From contig NZ_JAUSZD010000002.1 of assembly GCF_030817275.1 (NCBI RefSeq), positions 4,836,001-4,900,000 of the forward strand: a stretch of 64,000 nucleotides of DNA. Direction: 5' to 3'. Numbering within the stretch: the stretch's first letter is position 1; every line of letters begins with the position of its first letter. The stretch comes from Paenibacillus sp. V4I7. Its GTDB lineage: Bacteria > Bacillota > Bacilli > Paenibacillales > NBRC-103111. The notes below the pieces were generated by a model. The model was not told the DNA's origin, made no database searches, and saw nothing but the letters and a program-made list of their open reading frames with translations. Both the position numbers and the translations under genes were made by a program. This document shows, piece by piece, positions 42,419 to 51,722 of the stretch.

Positions 42419-43558
42419 CTACACTGTGAATTGCGGCAAAACTCTGAAATCATTCGGAAGCTCAACCAGATACAGATTCCCATAGCCATTCTTGTCGCTG
42501 GTGAACAGCAGCCGCTTGCCTTCCGAATCAAACCGCGGGTGAGCATGCACCTTCTGCGAGTGGAAGCTGCAGCGCAGCTCGCACAGCATACGCGGGCCTT
42601 CATACACGCCGCCGATTTTGCGCCAAAGGCTCAGTGTCTTCACAGCGCCCTTGCCGTCCACGATCGCCTGCCCCAAGCCATCCGCGTATCCATGCCATGT
42701 ATCGAAGGCGAACTCTGTCTCCTCCATTCCTGTATTGTCATAATGGATGCTGCCGAAGAAGTTGGTGCCGTTCAAGCGGAAGCCGTGATAGCCGATTGTT
42801 ACTCCATCTGGGTAAAAAAACTCATGGCCCACCTTTTCTTCGGGCTCAAGCCGTTCTCGAATTTTCCATGCTACTCCAGTGCGTAAATCCAGACCCCATA
42901 TTCGGTGATCGACTAGATGCCACGGCCCTTCATGGCAAAACGTCATGAGCCAAGGCTCCTTTGGAGATGTATTGATATGGGTAATAAACCGATTCGCCTC
43001 ATACACCTTCTCTGCGCCGCCTTCATGGGCATCGATGCGTACGATCATGCTGTGAGGAGCAGCCTCCATCAGCTCCCGGTGGCCGACATAGCCGTTACCC
43101 AGATCAAGACGGATGCGATGTGACAAATCCTCCTGTACGCAGGTCATGACGAACAAGCCGTCGGCTGTCGCGCTCGCATTGCCAAGATGATAACCCTCCG
43201 GAGCTTCATAGCGAAGCTCCTCCTCCAGCGAATTCAGGTCTAGCCGAACGAGACAGCGCCCGACTTTGATGAACGCTGCGCTGCCGTCTGGCAGCAGACA
43301 AGCGTCTAGAAAATCGTTGTCAGGGTAATCCGTCAGTTGGGTCATAAGTCCACTTTCTATGTGCATACTATACAGATTGGTGCTGTTTCCCCTATCCGAA
43401 ATGAACAACAAACGCTGTCCTTCGTCATACCAACCGCTCTCGGTAAAATATAAATGATGACTATGTGCTTTATAATCGGTCAATTGAGTGACTTCAAGCC
43501 CTGTCAGCCTATCGATGTATGACTTTCTTTCTGAGGGCCATATTGTTCCTTTAGCCAT
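42419..43558 (-). CDS. Oligogalacturonate lyase, PL22 family
   Basis: 379 residues. Seven-bladed beta-propeller made of WD/TolB-like repeats: YFTESGWYDEGQRLLFISDR, LTDYPDNDFLDACLLPDGSA and a terminal HAHPRFDSEGKRLLFTSDKN. His-rich segments (AHSHHLYF, VGHEFFYPDG, HAHPRF) suit the Mn-binding site of PL22 enzymes. It cleaves short oligogalacturonates to 4-deoxy-5-keto-uronate units inside the cell. Strong AGGAGG site. Confidence 0.9.
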   Translation of the reverse strand: MAKGTIWPSERKSYIDRLTGLEVTQLTDYKAHSHHLYFTESGWYDEGQRLLFISDRGNSTNLYSMHIESGLMTQLTDYPDNDFLDACLLPDGSAAFIKVGRCLVRLDLNSLEEELRYEAPEGYHLGNASATADGLFVMTCVQEDLSHRIRLDLGNGYVGHRELMEAAPHSMIVRIDAHEGGAEKVYEANRFITHINTSPKEPWLMTFCHEGPWHLVDHRIWGLDLRTGVAWKIRERLEPEEKVGHEFFYPDGVTIGYHGFRLNGTNFFGSIHYDNTGMEETEFAFDTWHGYADGLGQAIVDGKGAVKTLSLWRKIGGVYEGPRMLCELRCSFHSQKVHAHPRFDSEGKRLLFTSDKNGYGNLYLVELPNDFRVLPQFTV

Positions 43559-43614
43559 GCTCTCGCCTCCTCTGGCAAATCTTTTCCTGCCTGACTGTCA
43601 GACTGCCCGACTTT

Positions 43615-45666
43615 TTACAGCCAAGGCTTCAGCCCTTCCCACTTCACCGACCAGCTTCCGTCCTGCGGGAAGCCTTGGTTATGACCGTTCGGATTGCCTT
43701 TCCAGCCACAGGCCATCATCGCCACAGCTGTAAGCAATCCGCCGTTACCCGGCAAATAAGCTGACAGGCCAGGGCGCTGATAATTATGACCGTTGGTCAA
43801 ATAAGTGTTCTTGGTAGCGTCCATCAGCAGGAAATCGACCGCCAAATCGGGTTCCCCCAGTCTTGCCGCCGTCATGGCGCACATCGGGAAGTCCCAGCCC
43901 CAGGCCGAGCCCCATTTCCATACTTCCTTAACCTTCAACAGAGTGTTCAGCATGACCTTTCTATCGATCAGCGTACCCGGCAGGATTCCAAGCGCCCCCA
44001 GCATTGACGGATGGTCGTGATTTTTGGCCGTGAAGGTATCAGGACACAGCTCATGAGCAAGATAAACGCCATCTGCCTGCGGAGGCTCAGCCATCGCCCC
44101 GGCGACTTCCGCCCACCGCGGATTAGCCGGTATTTGCAGACGCTCTGCCCAGCGAACGGCAATCTCCAGTCCGTACTTCCAGTATTCCAGCTCGTACGGC
44201 GGATTTTTGCTAGCCTGTAAAGGGTGGCATTCCTGTGCCGGGATCAATGGCGGCCCCAGATCATAGACGCGCTTCTCTTCATCCAGATGCGCGAAGGATA
44301 CCATAAAATCTGCCGCCTCAAACACAATGTCACGGAACCGCTCCAGCGTCAATTGGGTCGGATCCGCTTGGTAAATCAGCTCGGCAAGCGCCATAGGATG
44401 CGGCTGCTGCCAGATCAGACCCGGAGCGACCGGAGATGGGCAAGGCTTGCCGTCGAAGCCGACCATCTTAGGCCAACGCGCCCCTTCATAGCCTTGAGAT
44501 TGTGCCAAGACACGAGCGACCGGCAATATGTCAGAATACCAGTCCATGCTCTTCAGCAGATAGCTCTCCCGGCCCCATAACGGAAAATGCGAGGCGTGCC
44601 ACCAATGCATCTCCAGATGGGACTTGCCGAACCAGCTGTTGTACATGAAGCCGGTCTCCTGCGGCGGCAATGAGCCTCCGCTATGCATCGCGCACAGAAA
44701 CTGTGACAGCACAACGCGGCGTTCTAGCTCATACGCTCTCGGATCAGCGCTTCCAGAGAAATCCATCACAGCGCCGTTCATCCAAAATGCCTTCCAATGG
44801 CTCTCGCTGGCTGCCAAGATATCACTGACCGATGCCGTTTGCGGTGTCTGATCCGCAAAGCCTATGGCGCATTCCAGCACTTCGCTTTCTGTGCCCGGCA
44901 GCAGCGTGAACTCGTGCGCAGCGGTCCGTTCCAGACGGCCCGCGCTCCATGCCCAGCTGACCTTATAGCTGTCCTCATCCATGCTGCGTTCCAGCACAAC
45001 CATGTTTTCACCAGCAGCGCTCAGCTCTGTCCGATGTCTATCGTCATGGCTCCAGTCTGGGAAAATAGCCTTGGCCCATGCCGTATGGGTCATATCCGGC
45101 GCCGGAAAACGAATAAACATCTGCAGCCGTCCTTGTTTGATCAGCGGCGATTCCGCACGCACACCGACGACGTCCGATGTCGGATGGCACGCCGTCGTCA
45201 CGCGGACCGGCACACCCTGAACAGCGAATTCACTGGTCAAAATCCCCTTCCACAGATTCAGTTTTTGGCGAATACCCGTCACATCACTTGCTTGCGCCTC
45301 TGCTCCTGATTCCAGGAAAAACCGGAAGGAAATACGGCCGAGCTGCAGACGGTGCGGGTTCTGCCGAAGCCAGTGATAAGCTTCCGCTTTGTCTCCCGGC
45401 TTCATTGGATACCCGACCGAGCGGCCGTAGGTATCAAACATTTGATAGTCGGCATCCTTTTCAGTGAATCGTTCGTGTCCACCTGTATAATGCCAACCCC
45501 AATTAGACTGTGTGCCTAACGGCACCTCATATTGCTCCGGGAAAGTCTGAAGGCCGGTAATGTCGGCACTGAAAGCGAATTCCCCATTACCAACTGAGAA
45601 GGGGGACACGGGGTCCAACTTGTTCAATTCCGGTTGATGGCGTTCTACGATCTGTCGTCTGTCCAT
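43615..45666 (-). CDS. Six-hairpin glycosidase-like protein of unassigned family
   Basis: 683 residues, intracellular (no signal). N-terminal beta-sandwich (PVSPFSVGNGEFAFSADITG, YEVPLGTQSNWGWHY), a linker, then an alpha/alpha barrel with HLEMHWWHASHFPLWGRESY, GFDGKPCPSPVAPGLIWQQP, HPLQASKNPPYELEYWKYGL and GSAWGWDFPMCAMTAARLGE. The fold is like GH65/GH95-type enzymes, and conserved acidic residues near PYELEYWKYG may be catalytic. I cannot place it in a named GH family. Operon position between an AraC regulator and PL22 implies action on a pectin side chain. Confidence 0.65.
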   Translation of the reverse strand: MDRRQIVERHQPELNKLDPVSPFSVGNGEFAFSADITGLQTFPEQYEVPLGTQSNWGWHYTGGHERFTEKDADYQMFDTYGRSVGYPMKPGDKAEAYHWLRQNPHRLQLGRISFRFFLESGAEAQASDVTGIRQKLNLWKGILTSEFAVQGVPVRVTTACHPTSDVVGVRAESPLIKQGRLQMFIRFPAPDMTHTAWAKAIFPDWSHDDRHRTELSAAGENMVVLERSMDEDSYKVSWAWSAGRLERTAAHEFTLLPGTESEVLECAIGFADQTPQTASVSDILAASESHWKAFWMNGAVMDFSGSADPRAYELERRVVLSQFLCAMHSGGSLPPQETGFMYNSWFGKSHLEMHWWHASHFPLWGRESYLLKSMDWYSDILPVARVLAQSQGYEGARWPKMVGFDGKPCPSPVAPGLIWQQPHPMALAELIYQADPTQLTLERFRDIVFEAADFMVSFAHLDEEKRVYDLGPPLIPAQECHPLQASKNPPYELEYWKYGLEIAVRWAERLQIPANPRWAEVAGAMAEPPQADGVYLAHELCPDTFTAKNHDHPSMLGALGILPGTLIDRKVMLNTLLKVKEVWKWGSAWGWDFPMCAMTAARLGEPDLAVDFLLMDATKNTYLTNGHNYQRPGLSAYLPGNGGLLTAVAMMACGWKGNPNGHNQGFPQDGSWSVKWEGLKPWL

Positions 45667-45708
45667 GATTCCTCCTTGGCATATGAAACCCGGCCCGAGA
45701 ACACCTGT

Positions 45709-47985
45709 TTATTCAAGCAGAGAGTCCATCCGGGTTCTCATCATATCCCGGTACTTGCCCGGGGTAATATCCTTAAATTTGCGAAAGCTGCGGATAAAGC
45801 TGTTCTCATGCTGGTAACCGACCATCAGTGCAATATCCGAAATGCGGTTATCCGTTTTGAGAAGCAGCTCCGCCGCTCGTTCCATACGTAGCTGGGTCAA
45901 GTAGTTATAAATCGTCTCACCCGACTCCTGCTTGAACACCTGACTAGCCAGACTGCTGCTGATCCCGATCGATTCGGCAATCTCCGGAATGCCGATCGGC
46001 TCGCTAAGATACTGCTTCATAAAGTCAATCATGCGATGGCACATGATAAAATCCTTGCTCTCAATAAGCCTCTGAAACCGTTCCGCTAACGGAACAATCC
46101 AGCTGATCAGCTCGCTTTGAATATCATCCAGATAAAGCGTATCGAACCGTTCGTAGATCGGATCTGTGGCACCCTCGACGGCTGGTCGAAGCTGCTCGAT
46201 ACGTTCTACGGCCGTTTGCAGGAAGGAAATAGCCTCGGAAGGATACCCATATTGGCTGCGGATATGTCCGACCATTCGTCCTATCGCATCCTGGGATTGC
46301 TGCTGATCGCCAGCTTCGATTGCGTTAATCAAGTCATTAAGCACTCCCTCATTCGGAAGAAGTTCTTTGACTTCGTGCCCCGATACCTCATGGAATGGGA
46401 TCACCTGTCCATAGCCTTGGTACAACCGGTAGGTAAGTGCATTCTCTGCTTCCAGCATCGCCTGCTTCAATCGGGCGATATCTGTCTGAGTGGTGCTAAT
46501 CCCTGCCGAAATGCTGAATTTCAGCAGGCGGCAAACAACTTCTATCGATTCCGCCAGCTTTTTCTCCAGCTGTTCTCCGCCGCCAAGCGGCTGCAGCAGA
46601 ATGGCTGTCTTGTCCTTACCGAAATCTGTGCAAACAATCCGCCATTCCCGCTCAAACAGCTCTGCGACAATGTTAGCTAAGGCAAATTTCAGCAGAGACC
46701 GATCTCCGCCTAAGTATATTTGTGACCACTCATCATATCGATCAATCGACAAGACGACCACCGTCACCGGCGCCTCCGTCCACTCCCCAAAGTACCGGAT
46801 CCACTTCTCCCCAATGTCTCTTTTACCGGTCAGGTTGCCAATATAGATGTCATAGAGCATCTTAGAGGACGCCTCGGACATCGTCTCCCTGACGAGCTGG
46901 GACAGATGTGCGTGATTGCTGAGCAGTTCGCCGGTCAGCTTCTCCAGATCAATGCCCCCTGAAACGTTGGCCTTGCGATCGTAGGTGCTGAACAGCTGCT
47001 TTAGCCTGCGGACTGGGCGAAAAGCCGCCGCATTGATATAGAAGATCGTCACGCCGCCAAGCGCGAGTGCGGCGATGGATACTAGCAGTGTGGCATTACG
47101 AACCTTTTTCGATTTAGCCAACAAGCTGTCCTGTACAACGATGGACACATACTTCCATCCCGTTACCGGCGACTTGAGCTGATTAACCAGCAGCTTTTGA
47201 TTTTGATAGGTTATATCACCGCTGCCGTCCTCCTTCAGCTTCCCCAGCTCCTGCCGGATCGCCTCCTGATCGAAGGTATAATTCGAGACGGAAAACAGCA
47301 CCTCGTCGTGCTCGTCAATGATATAGCGCATTCTGTTCAAATTGTTCATAACCGGCGGATTCAGCTTGGCGAAAAGCTCCTCGTCCTTCAAATTAACGGC
47401 AACAATCCCCTTGAATTCGCCCTGAATCATAATTTTGCGAAAAAGCGCAACCTCCGAGCCCTTCCCGCCTGCGCCTTCGGGCACCTGACGCTTCTTGATG
47501 ATCCTCAGATTGTTATTAAATTCGCCCGCTACGCTGACCCATTCCGAGTCGATAAACGTAAGCTTGCTAGAGCTGTAGCCTTGCGGAATCGAGATGAAGC
47601 TGCCCCTTGCGATATCATAGACATAAATGCTTTTGATATACTTGGAATTGCCGATAAGAGTCGACAGCAGCTGGTACAGCTCTGAGATATTTGCATACGA
47701 ATTCTGGACCTCATTTGTTAGAAAATTGTAAATATGATCGTTAAGCGCTACTTTGATCGCCACTTGATCGCTTTCATTGATAGAGTCATCTATCACATTC
47801 ATATTGAGCTGCAGCATTTGGCGCTGAGGTTCACTGAGCTCCTCCTGCAGCACCGACTTCGATGTATAATACGAGGTCAAGCTGACGGCCAAAATAATGA
47901 GGAAGACCAATACGGTCAGAATCAGTACGAGCCTGGCTTGTGTATGGGCCAAATTGTTTTTCAGCCATTTCTTGAGGGTTTGCAT
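45709..47985 (-). CDS. Membrane-bound AraC-family transcriptional regulator of the pectin-type locus
   Basis: About 758 residues. Membrane segment near the N terminus (LVLILTVLVFLIILAVSLTS), extracellular sensor (~45-300), second membrane segment (ATLLVSIAALALGGVTIFYI), cytoplasmic linker and a C-terminal AraC domain with IAESIGISSSLASQVFKQES and VGYQHENSFIRSFRKFKDIT. It sits inside the operon and probably activates it on pectin oligomers. Start set to ATG 47985, with GTG 47988 the alternative; AAGGTGG lies 8-11 bases upstream. The frame runs to 48000. Confidence 0.9.
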   Translation of the reverse strand: MQTLKKWLKNNLAHTQARLVLILTVLVFLIILAVSLTSYYTSKSVLQEELSEPQRQMLQLNMNVIDDSINESDQVAIKVALNDHIYNFLTNEVQNSYANISELYQLLSTLIGNSKYIKSIYVYDIARGSFISIPQGYSSSKLTFIDSEWVSVAGEFNNNLRIIKKRQVPEGAGGKGSEVALFRKIMIQGEFKGIVAVNLKDEELFAKLNPPVMNNLNRMRYIIDEHDEVLFSVSNYTFDQEAIRQELGKLKEDGSGDITYQNQKLLVNQLKSPVTGWKYVSIVVQDSLLAKSKKVRNATLLVSIAALALGGVTIFYINAAAFRPVRRLKQLFSTYDRKANVSGGIDLEKLTGELLSNHAHLSQLVRETMSEASSKMLYDIYIGNLTGKRDIGEKWIRYFGEWTEAPVTVVVLSIDRYDEWSQIYLGGDRSLLKFALANIVAELFEREWRIVCTDFGKDKTAILLQPLGGGEQLEKKLAESIEVVCRLLKFSISAGISTTQTDIARLKQAMLEAENALTYRLYQGYGQVIPFHEVSGHEVKELLPNEGVLNDLINAIEAGDQQQSQDAIGRMVGHIRSQYGYPSEAISFLQTAVERIEQLRPAVEGATDPIYERFDTLYLDDIQSELISWIVPLAERFQRLIESKDFIMCHRMIDFMKQYLSEPIGIPEIAESIGISSSLASQVFKQESGETIYNYLTQLRMERAAELLLKTDNRISDIALMVGYQHENSFIRSFRKFKDITPGKYRDMMRTRMDSLLE

Positions 47986-48095
47986 CACGTTAATATCCAC
48001 CTTCTACTAGGATCTTTTCATTATAGCGTGATCCGTCCCCTCCTGACACGCTCCAACCGGATCTCCTGTCCTCTCTTCCCCGACCCTATTCAGCC

Positions 48096-50267
48096 TTAAG
48101 TGCCACCCAAATACGCTTTCATTCGCTGTGTCTCGACGCCGGCGAGCAGCACGATACCGATGCCATGCGTATCGTTCAAGTTCCAGCCCAGCTCGTGCTT
48201 ATAATAAGCGTGGGAAAAAGACCAACTGGAGCCTTTGCAGACGCCGTACAGGTTGCCGTGCTTGTCGATAGCCCGCTCGCATTGGCCCTGCCAACCGGTC
48301 AGCACCGCATGGACATACGGCTCGGGGTCAACCAGCCAGCCGTGGCGAACGCCAAGCGCGAAGCTGTAAATGAACATCGCGGTGCACGAAGATTCCTCAT
48401 AAGACTCAGGATCCGTCAGTACCTGATGCCACAAGCCATGCTTACCCTGCAGTCTCAGGTAGCCTTCGGCCAACTCACGGTAAAAAGCAAGCACAGCCGG
48501 GTAGCTCTCATGAGTCTGCGGCAGTACTGCTAGCAGCACGGCCAGTGAAAAGAATACCCAGCCATTCCCCCTACCCCAGAAAGTCTGAGAACGCTTGCCG
48601 ATGTTCACATCGTACACATGCGACATCATTTTTTCTGCCGGCATATATAAATACTTCTTGTACAGCAGAAGCTGACGGGCAGCTTCATCCGTATAAAGCG
48701 GATCACCGGAAAGCTCGGCATACCTGCACAAAAATGGAACGCTCATATACATATCATCGCACCACATGGTGTTGTGCATACTCGGCGATACACCGATCCT
48801 GCGATATAACGCGCCGTCTTCCATACGGTCCTGGACATTCATAATATAGTAAGCTATGTCATCGGAAACCTTGCGCAAACCCTTCAACGGTCGAAGCCGG
48901 TCAGCCAGAATAGCCAATGCACCGAAGGATCCGCAATCATCAAGGCTGTCGATATGCGACAGCTGGTTATTCAAGCCGGCTGCGCCGAAGCGCTCCCGGT
49001 CCCATTTCGAGTAATCGTAGGTCGCCGTCGCAAATTCAACATGCCGCGTAACGTAATCGGCCAAGTCGCTGCGATCCAGCAGCTTGCTCGTCTCTAAGAG
49101 TCCATTCAGCGTGACGCCAAGCGGATAGTTCCAGCGGCCGAACAGCTCATTCTCGAGAAAGAGCCGTACATGGCCCCCTCGTTGGCCGGTCGTCCAGAAG
49201 AGAGCCTCCTGCCCACTGGCTGCCACACTGTCCATCGTCAAATAATCGGCGGCATCGACCGCTGATCCTGCAGGGAACGGACCTAGGAAGAGCCACTTCC
49301 CTTTGTAGCCGTGCACTATGCGGGCAGCAGCCAGCCTAGCTTCTCTTGAAAGCTCGCATATGGAGAAGCCCCAGCCCTGCTCATCACATAGGCAGTGCGC
49401 GATAAGGTCGCTGCTTCCGGGCATAACGTCTAATACAAGGGAGAAATCCCCCGGTTCATGAACGCTATGCAGCTCTTTTCCATTCCATAGGAATCTTAAG
49501 GGACCGTAGGCGGCACCAGCCAGCTTTATGCGCTTCATCGAGGTGGTTAAGTTGATGACTGTTGTCCATGCGTAAGCTTCCATTCCTGGCTGAAGTCCGT
49601 ACAGCCGCTCCATACAGACCGTTTCCTGACTCCGCTGCTCCCTCACGGGCAGCCACTTCATCCCTGTAGATGCTTCCGTAAGGGATAGGGCCGGTATGGG
49701 CTCCAGCGGAATATCCAGCGGAACTGTATATATCCAGCCCTCCTCGCCTTCCCGCTCCTCGGACGGGGTCAGGAAGTGAAAGGGTTTGTTTTTGCGGCTG
49801 CCTGTGCCGAATTCCGCTCCGCAGCTCCCTTGCGCATTCTTGCCCAGCTCCAGCACAAAGTGATTCCACCCTCGCGTCAGATCGATCTTAAGCTTCAATG
49901 CCTGCTCACCAGCGCCTTCCTCCTCCGTCGATGAGCCAAAGCGCTTCTGCCCATTGTGATACAAACGGACCGGACCGAAGCAGCGAAGCAGGAAGACAAA
50001 CGGCTGCGGTTGATCGATCCACAGCTTCGCCCAAGTGTAAACGCGCTGGCCTTCATTCATATCCGGGAACATTCGTTCAATTGGAAATTGATATAAATGA
50101 TCCTGCTGCTTGCGAATATCTCCAAAGCGCGTAACCCGGTAAACAGGACCATGTGGCGGATTATCGCCGACATACCGCTGTGCAATTGCCGCCAGAACAT
50201 GTGGGATACTGCTGCTATCCGTCTGTGAAGCCATACTTTCCATTGGTTCAAAATATCGGCCGCTCAT
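48096..50267 (-). CDS. GH105-like unsaturated rhamnogalacturonyl hydrolase with N-terminal beta domains
   Basis: 723 residues. The last ~350 form a GH105 barrel (DSLDDCGSFGALAILADRLR, MWCDDMYMSVPFLCRYAELS, QTFWGRGNGWVFFSLAVLLA). The first ~350 are beta-rich, with two similar segments about wall-like or galactose-binding folds (YTWAKLWIDQPQPFVFLLRC; YAWTTVINLTTSMKRIKLAG). This long form resembles the rhamnogalacturonan enzymes of pectin loci. No signal peptide. ATG overlaps the stop of the dehydrogenase gene (ATGA), so the two are co-translated. Confidence 0.85.
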   Translation of the reverse strand: MSGRYFEPMESMASQTDSSSIPHVLAAIAQRYVGDNPPHGPVYRVTRFGDIRKQQDHLYQFPIERMFPDMNEGQRVYTWAKLWIDQPQPFVFLLRCFGPVRLYHNGQKRFGSSTEEEGAGEQALKLKIDLTRGWNHFVLELGKNAQGSCGAEFGTGSRKNKPFHFLTPSEEREGEEGWIYTVPLDIPLEPIPALSLTEASTGMKWLPVREQRSQETVCMERLYGLQPGMEAYAWTTVINLTTSMKRIKLAGAAYGPLRFLWNGKELHSVHEPGDFSLVLDVMPGSSDLIAHCLCDEQGWGFSICELSREARLAAARIVHGYKGKWLFLGPFPAGSAVDAADYLTMDSVAASGQEALFWTTGQRGGHVRLFLENELFGRWNYPLGVTLNGLLETSKLLDRSDLADYVTRHVEFATATYDYSKWDRERFGAAGLNNQLSHIDSLDDCGSFGALAILADRLRPLKGLRKVSDDIAYYIMNVQDRMEDGALYRRIGVSPSMHNTMWCDDMYMSVPFLCRYAELSGDPLYTDEAARQLLLYKKYLYMPAEKMMSHVYDVNIGKRSQTFWGRGNGWVFFSLAVLLAVLPQTHESYPAVLAFYRELAEGYLRLQGKHGLWHQVLTDPESYEESSCTAMFIYSFALGVRHGWLVDPEPYVHAVLTGWQGQCERAIDKHGNLYGVCKGSSWSFSHAYYKHELGWNLNDTHGIGIVLLAGVETQRMKAYLGGT

Positions 50268-51607
50268 AGCTCTCTGCCTCCCTTGCTGCTCAAGCTCGCT
50301 GCAAGCTTCTGTAAGCCTCCATTACCGCCTAGTACTTCTTCAATCGTAATCGGACGATGCTCCTTCACGGAGCGCCATACCGCTTCACCTGTCGCCACTG
50401 AATAAGCTCCATCCTCGGAGCCCGATAAGATACGGTAAGGTCGTCTGGGATCTTCCCCTATAAACAGGTCTTCCAGCAGTAGAGGATCTCCGCCGCCGTG
50501 GCCGCCCTCCCGGTGCACGACATGGATGGTCTCCTTCGAACCGAACAATGGGAAATAGTCGATCGTCTGCACGGGTGTAGGGAACGGCGTTCTGCCGGGC
50601 ATATGATACTCCACCGACTCCAGACGACCTTTCGTCCCATTAATAGCAAGACGGTATCCCTCGTACGGCAGCGAGAAATTGACGGAATAGCTGAGCAGCG
50701 CGCCTCCGTTGTACTTTACTGTTGCGGTGTAAGTATCCTCAATATCGATCTTCGAATCGAAAATGCACTGATCGGGACGATAATCCGAATAGGGAAACGT
50801 CTTCTTTACGGCGTCTAGCGCGCCTAAATGGTCGTCTGGCACGCGGATGTTCTTACTGCGTGAATTCCAGCGCGAGTAATAGGAGCAATCCTCTGTATAC
50901 TCACAGGTGCTGCAGAATCGGCCGTCTTCCTTCTTCGGATTCGCTTCCCCTTCAGCGCCGTAGTAATTCAATGCCCCGTAGGCAAAAACCTCAACAGGCT
51001 TTTGATTGATCCACCAGTTGACCAGATCGAAGTGGTGGGTGCATTTGTGTATAGACAACCCGCCGGACAGCTCGCGAACCCGATTCCACCGTTTGAAATA
51101 GCTGGAGCCGTGATACGTATCCAGATACCAATTCAGATCAATCGATGTAATCCGTCCCAGCATGCCTTCCATAACCATTTCCTTGATTTTTGTATGGATC
51201 GGAGCATAACGGTAATTGAATGTAACAATAACCGAACCCTTGCTTGCCCGTTCCGCCTCCATGACACGACGGCTGTCCTCGCCTGTCGTGACCATAGGCT
51301 TCTCGGTTATGACATCGAGATCGTGCTGTAGTGCGGCAATCAAATATCGAGCGTGGGTATCGTCACGGCCTGCTACGATGATGACATCCGGGCGCGTCTC
51401 ATCAACCATCCGGTTGAATTCAAGCTCACCATACGTCTGCACATCCGCATGCTCCGGGTACCTCGAGCGGTATAAGTCGAAGCGCGCTGGGTCGTGGTCA
51501 AGCAAACCGACCAACTCGCAGCTATGGGCGAATGTGGTCAGGATCGGCTTGGCAAACATGCCTAGCGCTCGTCCGCTTACTCCACAGATCGCATATCTTT
51601 TTTTCAT
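50264..51607 (-). CDS. Gfo/Idh/MocA-family oxidoreductase (second copy)
   Basis: 447 residues, longer than average. N-terminal Rossmann fold beginning KKRYAICGVSGRALGMFAKP, EKP motif TEKPMVTTGE, then GLSIHKCTHHFDLVNWW. A Cys cluster CSTCEYTEDC (~225-235) may bind metal, an unusual insertion for the family. C-terminal ...RLAINGTKGRLE. Probably oxidises a sugar released from the polymer. Placed after the binding-protein gene and coupled to the GH105-like gene. Confidence 0.87.
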   Translation of the reverse strand: MKKRYAICGVSGRALGMFAKPILTTFAHSCELVGLLDHDPARFDLYRSRYPEHADVQTYGELEFNRMVDETRPDVIIVAGRDDTHARYLIAALQHDLDVITEKPMVTTGEDSRRVMEAERASKGSVIVTFNYRYAPIHTKIKEMVMEGMLGRITSIDLNWYLDTYHGSSYFKRWNRVRELSGGLSIHKCTHHFDLVNWWINQKPVEVFAYGALNYYGAEGEANPKKEDGRFCSTCEYTEDCSYYSRWNSRSKNIRVPDDHLGALDAVKKTFPYSDYRPDQCIFDSKIDIEDTYTATVKYNGGALLSYSVNFSLPYEGYRLAINGTKGRLESVEYHMPGRTPFPTPVQTIDYFPLFGSKETIHVVHREGGHGGGDPLLLEDLFIGEDPRRPYRILSGSEDGAYSVATGEAVWRSVKEHRPITIEEVLGGNGGLQKLAASLSSKGGREL

Positions 51608-51688
51608 ATAGGAACATCCTCTCTTCCGTTCGCAAATGTATAGGATGCTGCTCCCTTTGCGGCATGGACTGCACGCTGAGGCAGCAAA

Positions 51689-51708
51689 GCCGGCAAAAAT
51701 CTGCCGGC
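51689..51708 (-). promoter_or_regulatory. Intercistronic hairpin after the binding-protein gene
   Basis: gccggca (51689-51695) pairs with tgccggc (51702-51708) just after the binding-protein stop codon; likely a stability or partial-termination element. Confidence 0.5.
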
Positions 51709-51722
51709 AAGCCGCAGCTTGC

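Noticed and set aside
44797..45309. Plus-strand frame of 170 codons opposite the six-hairpin glycosidase
   Set aside because: High-GC shadow of the glycosidase; composition and lack of a start site argue against coding.
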